64,000 nt of DNA from Sitta carolinensis (lineage: Eukaryota > Chordata > Aves > Passeriformes > Sittidae): NCBI GenBank assembly GCA_032173965.1, contig JAVUNC010000006.1, positions 19,008,028 to 19,072,027 of the forward strand. Direction: 5' to 3'. The position numbers and the translations under genes were made by a program. Positions 61,555-64,000 of this stretch are shown here, piece after piece. The stretch's first letter is position 1. Every line of letters begins with the position of its first letter. Under the pieces are notes generated by a model. It worked only from the letters and a program-made list of their open reading frames with translations. It was not told the origin of the DNA and ran no database searches.

Positions 61555-62360
61555 TTAACAATATTCCTCCCCCTAAGTAAACAACATACAAAAAACTATT
61601 CTAAAAAGTAAAAAACTGACTAAAAATTCTAAGTGTTATTTCTATACATTATCAATGAGAAGAGAAAAGGTGTGAGGGGAGGAAGAGAGATATCCTAAAG
61701 ATTTTATTGTAATTCTTATTATTCTTCTTTTAATTCTACTGATAAAACTTCCTTTATACTTTTCAAAATTTAAACCTGCTTTACTCTTCTCCTAATCCTA
61801 TCACACAACAAAAAATGAACCCACCACAAAAAAATCATCACATTAAAAAAAATCTCAAATTAACAATCCAAAACCACTACAGGGAATGATCCCCAAACTA
61901 TACTCTCTGAACATTTCTTCTTCCTCAAACTTTTTATTTTCTTGCTGGAAAAAAAATAAAAAAAAAAAATACAAGAAAAATAAAAGCAGTTGTCAGGCCA
62001 GGCTTGTTTTGCTTTCCCAAAGTCGAAGCAAGAAGAACTCTCTCATTCTGTTTGATTAGAGTGATAAATATGGATGTGTTCCAGCCTAAATATTTTATGG
62101 GAAAGGAAGCTCTGATCCCTTAATGCTCCCCTAAGTGGCACAGCAGCTCCCCAGCCCTGGTGGGATTTGGGCTCTGCTGCCCCAGGGAACCACCCAGGGA
62201 GGGGCAGGATGGAGATTTGGGATCCAAGCAGCTCCTGGGATTCTTCCTTGCTCTCCCCAAATGCTGAGGGGTTTGCAGGGCTGCTGGGCTGGAAATACAA
62301 ACCTCGCTCCAGGACAAAGCTGCACGTGCTGGGCACCAGGACATCCCCTGACTGTCCTGG
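61555..62360. other. Intergenic AT-rich, single copy
   Basis: 61,690-62,000 is strongly AT-rich with A-runs near 61,950. No gene seen. Confidence 0.45.
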
Positions 62361-62364
62361 GGCA

Positions 62365-62775
62365 GGGTCATAAACCACAGAAAATTCAGGTAGAGTGATA
62401 ATTAGCATGTCACGGGGTGAAAAGAAGCAGAATTTGGGGATTTTTAGGATGTGGGGGTCAGGGGACAAGGGTGGGGGAAATGGGGGGTGTGCCTGTCCTC
62501 GTTCTGCATCTCTTGTTCTGCATCTTCTGAGGTGGGGTGGCACATTTGGGTTGGTCTGGAATAAAAGTGCACTGTGCACTGGAGTTAATAGGGATTGGAG
62601 AGTTGCTGTAAATAAAGCATATTTTGGTATAAAAGATAGCACCATCCCAAAGGGCGGGGAGTTCAGCACAACCTGTCCTGCAGAGAAGACTCTGGCAGAC
62701 CAGAGCCACAAATATGAGATAACAAAGAATAAACAAATCCCTGAACACGAGAACAGACTCGAGCTGGGGAAAACA
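62365..62775 (+). mobile_element. Solo LTR, family LTR-A, diverged copy 4
   Basis: The same order of blocks as 31,050: GGTGGGGTGGCACATTTGGG, GGATTGGAGAGTTGCTGTAA, TATAAAAG at 62,628-62,635, AATAAA at 62,728-62,733. It differs at many positions and has short indels, so it is older or from a sister subfamily. Confidence 0.78.
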
Positions 62776-62879
62776 GAAACCTCCCCAGAGCCAGAGCCCA
62801 GTCAAATCAGGTGGAAGCCAAAAGCAAAGCTGCAAAAACCGGGCACAAACCCCAGGGCCAAGAAAACAAAACCAGCAAA

Positions 62880-63775
62880 AGGCATTTTTATATTTATACT
62901 TTAAAAATCTGACAGGGCAGGAGCTTGGAGCACCTCAGCTGGGTGGCACTGGGTGCAGCAGAGGGGGCAGAGGGGGGCTCTGTGCCAGGAAGAAGTGAAA
63001 TCCTGGGTTTGGGAAGGACTTTGGAGGATGCCCAGGGAATTCCTGGGGAGCTGGGGTGATCCCTGGGGCTGGTGGGCAGCAGGGGCTCAGCAGCACTGGA
63101 AGCCCCCGGGGTTTCTGAGCTCTCAGCTCTGCACGCTTTGATCCTCCGTGCCTGCAGATCCCTGCAGAAAGGCTCATCCCAGCACCAGGAATAACCAAAA
63201 GTTGCTCCTTCAAGAAGAAAGGATGCAAAGAGACAAAAGAACCTCAAAGCAGCTGCCAGCACTGGAAAGGAGCAAGAAACTCCGAGGTGGAATCTGCGAT
63301 TGAAATCTGCGAAGGTTTTCCAGGGAGAGCACGCTGATCTCCTGGACAATGAGGCTCCAAAATGTCCTGCTTTGTGCCAGTGAAATACCCAACAAAAGCC
63401 CCGGGATTTAACAGCCGGACTTGTTCCTTGATGGCTTCAGATCTCGCCGTGGGTTCAGCAGAAAAAAGAGGGTTCATTGTGAAGGATCTGAAACTGCAAG
63501 TTTTTCTGTCACCTTAGGAAACTTTTAAAAATACTTTGCACCTTCAAAGGGAACCTGGAAGTTCAATGGGAGGTTTGGGGATGACGCATGAAGGATTGGC
63601 CTCAAAGCCTTGGCTTCCTCAGTGGTTTTGAAGATTAACACAAAACCTGTAACAAATTAATCTGCGTACATTGGGGCTGGGGTGAATAGGGAAATTAATC
63701 TTGGAAGGAATCAAAAGCCTGGTGGGACATGGAAGGACAGGGATACAAAGGATTTTGTGTGTCTCCCACCAGTCC
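62880..63775. other. Intergenic, single copy
   Basis: No gene or repeat recognised. Confidence 0.45.
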
Positions 63776-63777
63776 TT

Positions 63778-63930
63778 GAGCTGTGGCTGCCCCTGGATCC
63801 CTGGAATGTCCCAGGTTGGACACTGGGGTTGGATACCCTGGGATGCTGGGAGGGGTCCCTGCCCATCCAGGGGTGGCACTGGGTGGGATTTAAGCTCCTT
63901 TCCCACCCAAACCAGTCTGGAATCCTGTGG
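63778..63930 (+). repeat. CR1 LINE 3' end
   Basis: CTGGATCCCTGGAATGTCCC, GGGAGGGGTCCCTGCCCATC and TTTCCCACCCAAACCAGTCT. Confidence 0.85.
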
Positions 63931-64000
63931 TTCCTTCCCTGCCTGCTCAGCTTGCTCCCAACACAAAGCCACATTAACACTGAGCCGGGGCTGCGAAGGA

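Overview
This is a vertebrate nuclear window, most likely from a bird and probably a songbird. The evidence is the large number of CR1-type LINE 3' ends, solo LTRs of avian-ERV style, GC-rich tandem repeats, GT-AG introns and no mammalian SINEs. It holds one clear protein gene and about 52 kb of gene-poor, repeat-rich DNA.

**Gene (about 0-11.8 kb, minus strand).** MIS18BP1 (KNL2, M18BP1) is a centromere-licensing factor that helps the Mis18 complex direct new CENP-A deposition. I could resolve twelve consecutive coding exons. Every splice junction has AG/GT and compatible phase, and the 3' exon(s) lie beyond base 1. The coding order is: N-terminal Mis18-binding region with two CDK-type motifs; an unusual array of about twenty 18-residue repeats between them; a second SP-K-F-type motif; the SANTA domain (split over three exons); a CENP-C-like motif; an S/E-rich and basic linker; a SANT/Myb domain; and the conserved KVGTLKRK...LEQLPKD segment. 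The window lacks one base at each of three places (about 10,962, 10,980 and 2,590-2,606), breaking the frame. All three are in G/C runs, so undercalls are likelier than decay, but this must be checked.

**Promoter and flank (11.6-13.2 kb).** A CpG-rich promoter has a CCAAT box inside an inverted pair of E2F-like sites, as expected for a cell-cycle gene. Behind it lie a 22-bp G-rich minisatellite and a GCAGCCCGGCCGC-type array.

**Intergenic region (13.2-64 kb).** I found no supportable protein gene. Long open frames here are caused by tandem repeats without stops. The region contains: (i) many truncated CR1 3' ends in both orientations; (ii) four copies of one LTR family (LTR-A) and five of another (LTR-B); (iii) more than twenty tandem arrays, several of which clearly grew inside CR1 or LTR copies; (iv) TTC and GAA arrays in opposite orientation; and (v) AT-rich single-copy islands that may hold conserved regulatory elements. 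In mammals the region beyond MIS18BP1 is also gene-poor, which fits.

**Main points of interest.** The coding minisatellite sits between the two CDK-type sites of MIS18BP1, and the CENP-C-like motif is retained. Minisatellites arose repeatedly at the same CR1 position. One LTR has its TATA/AATAAA core amplified about eight times.
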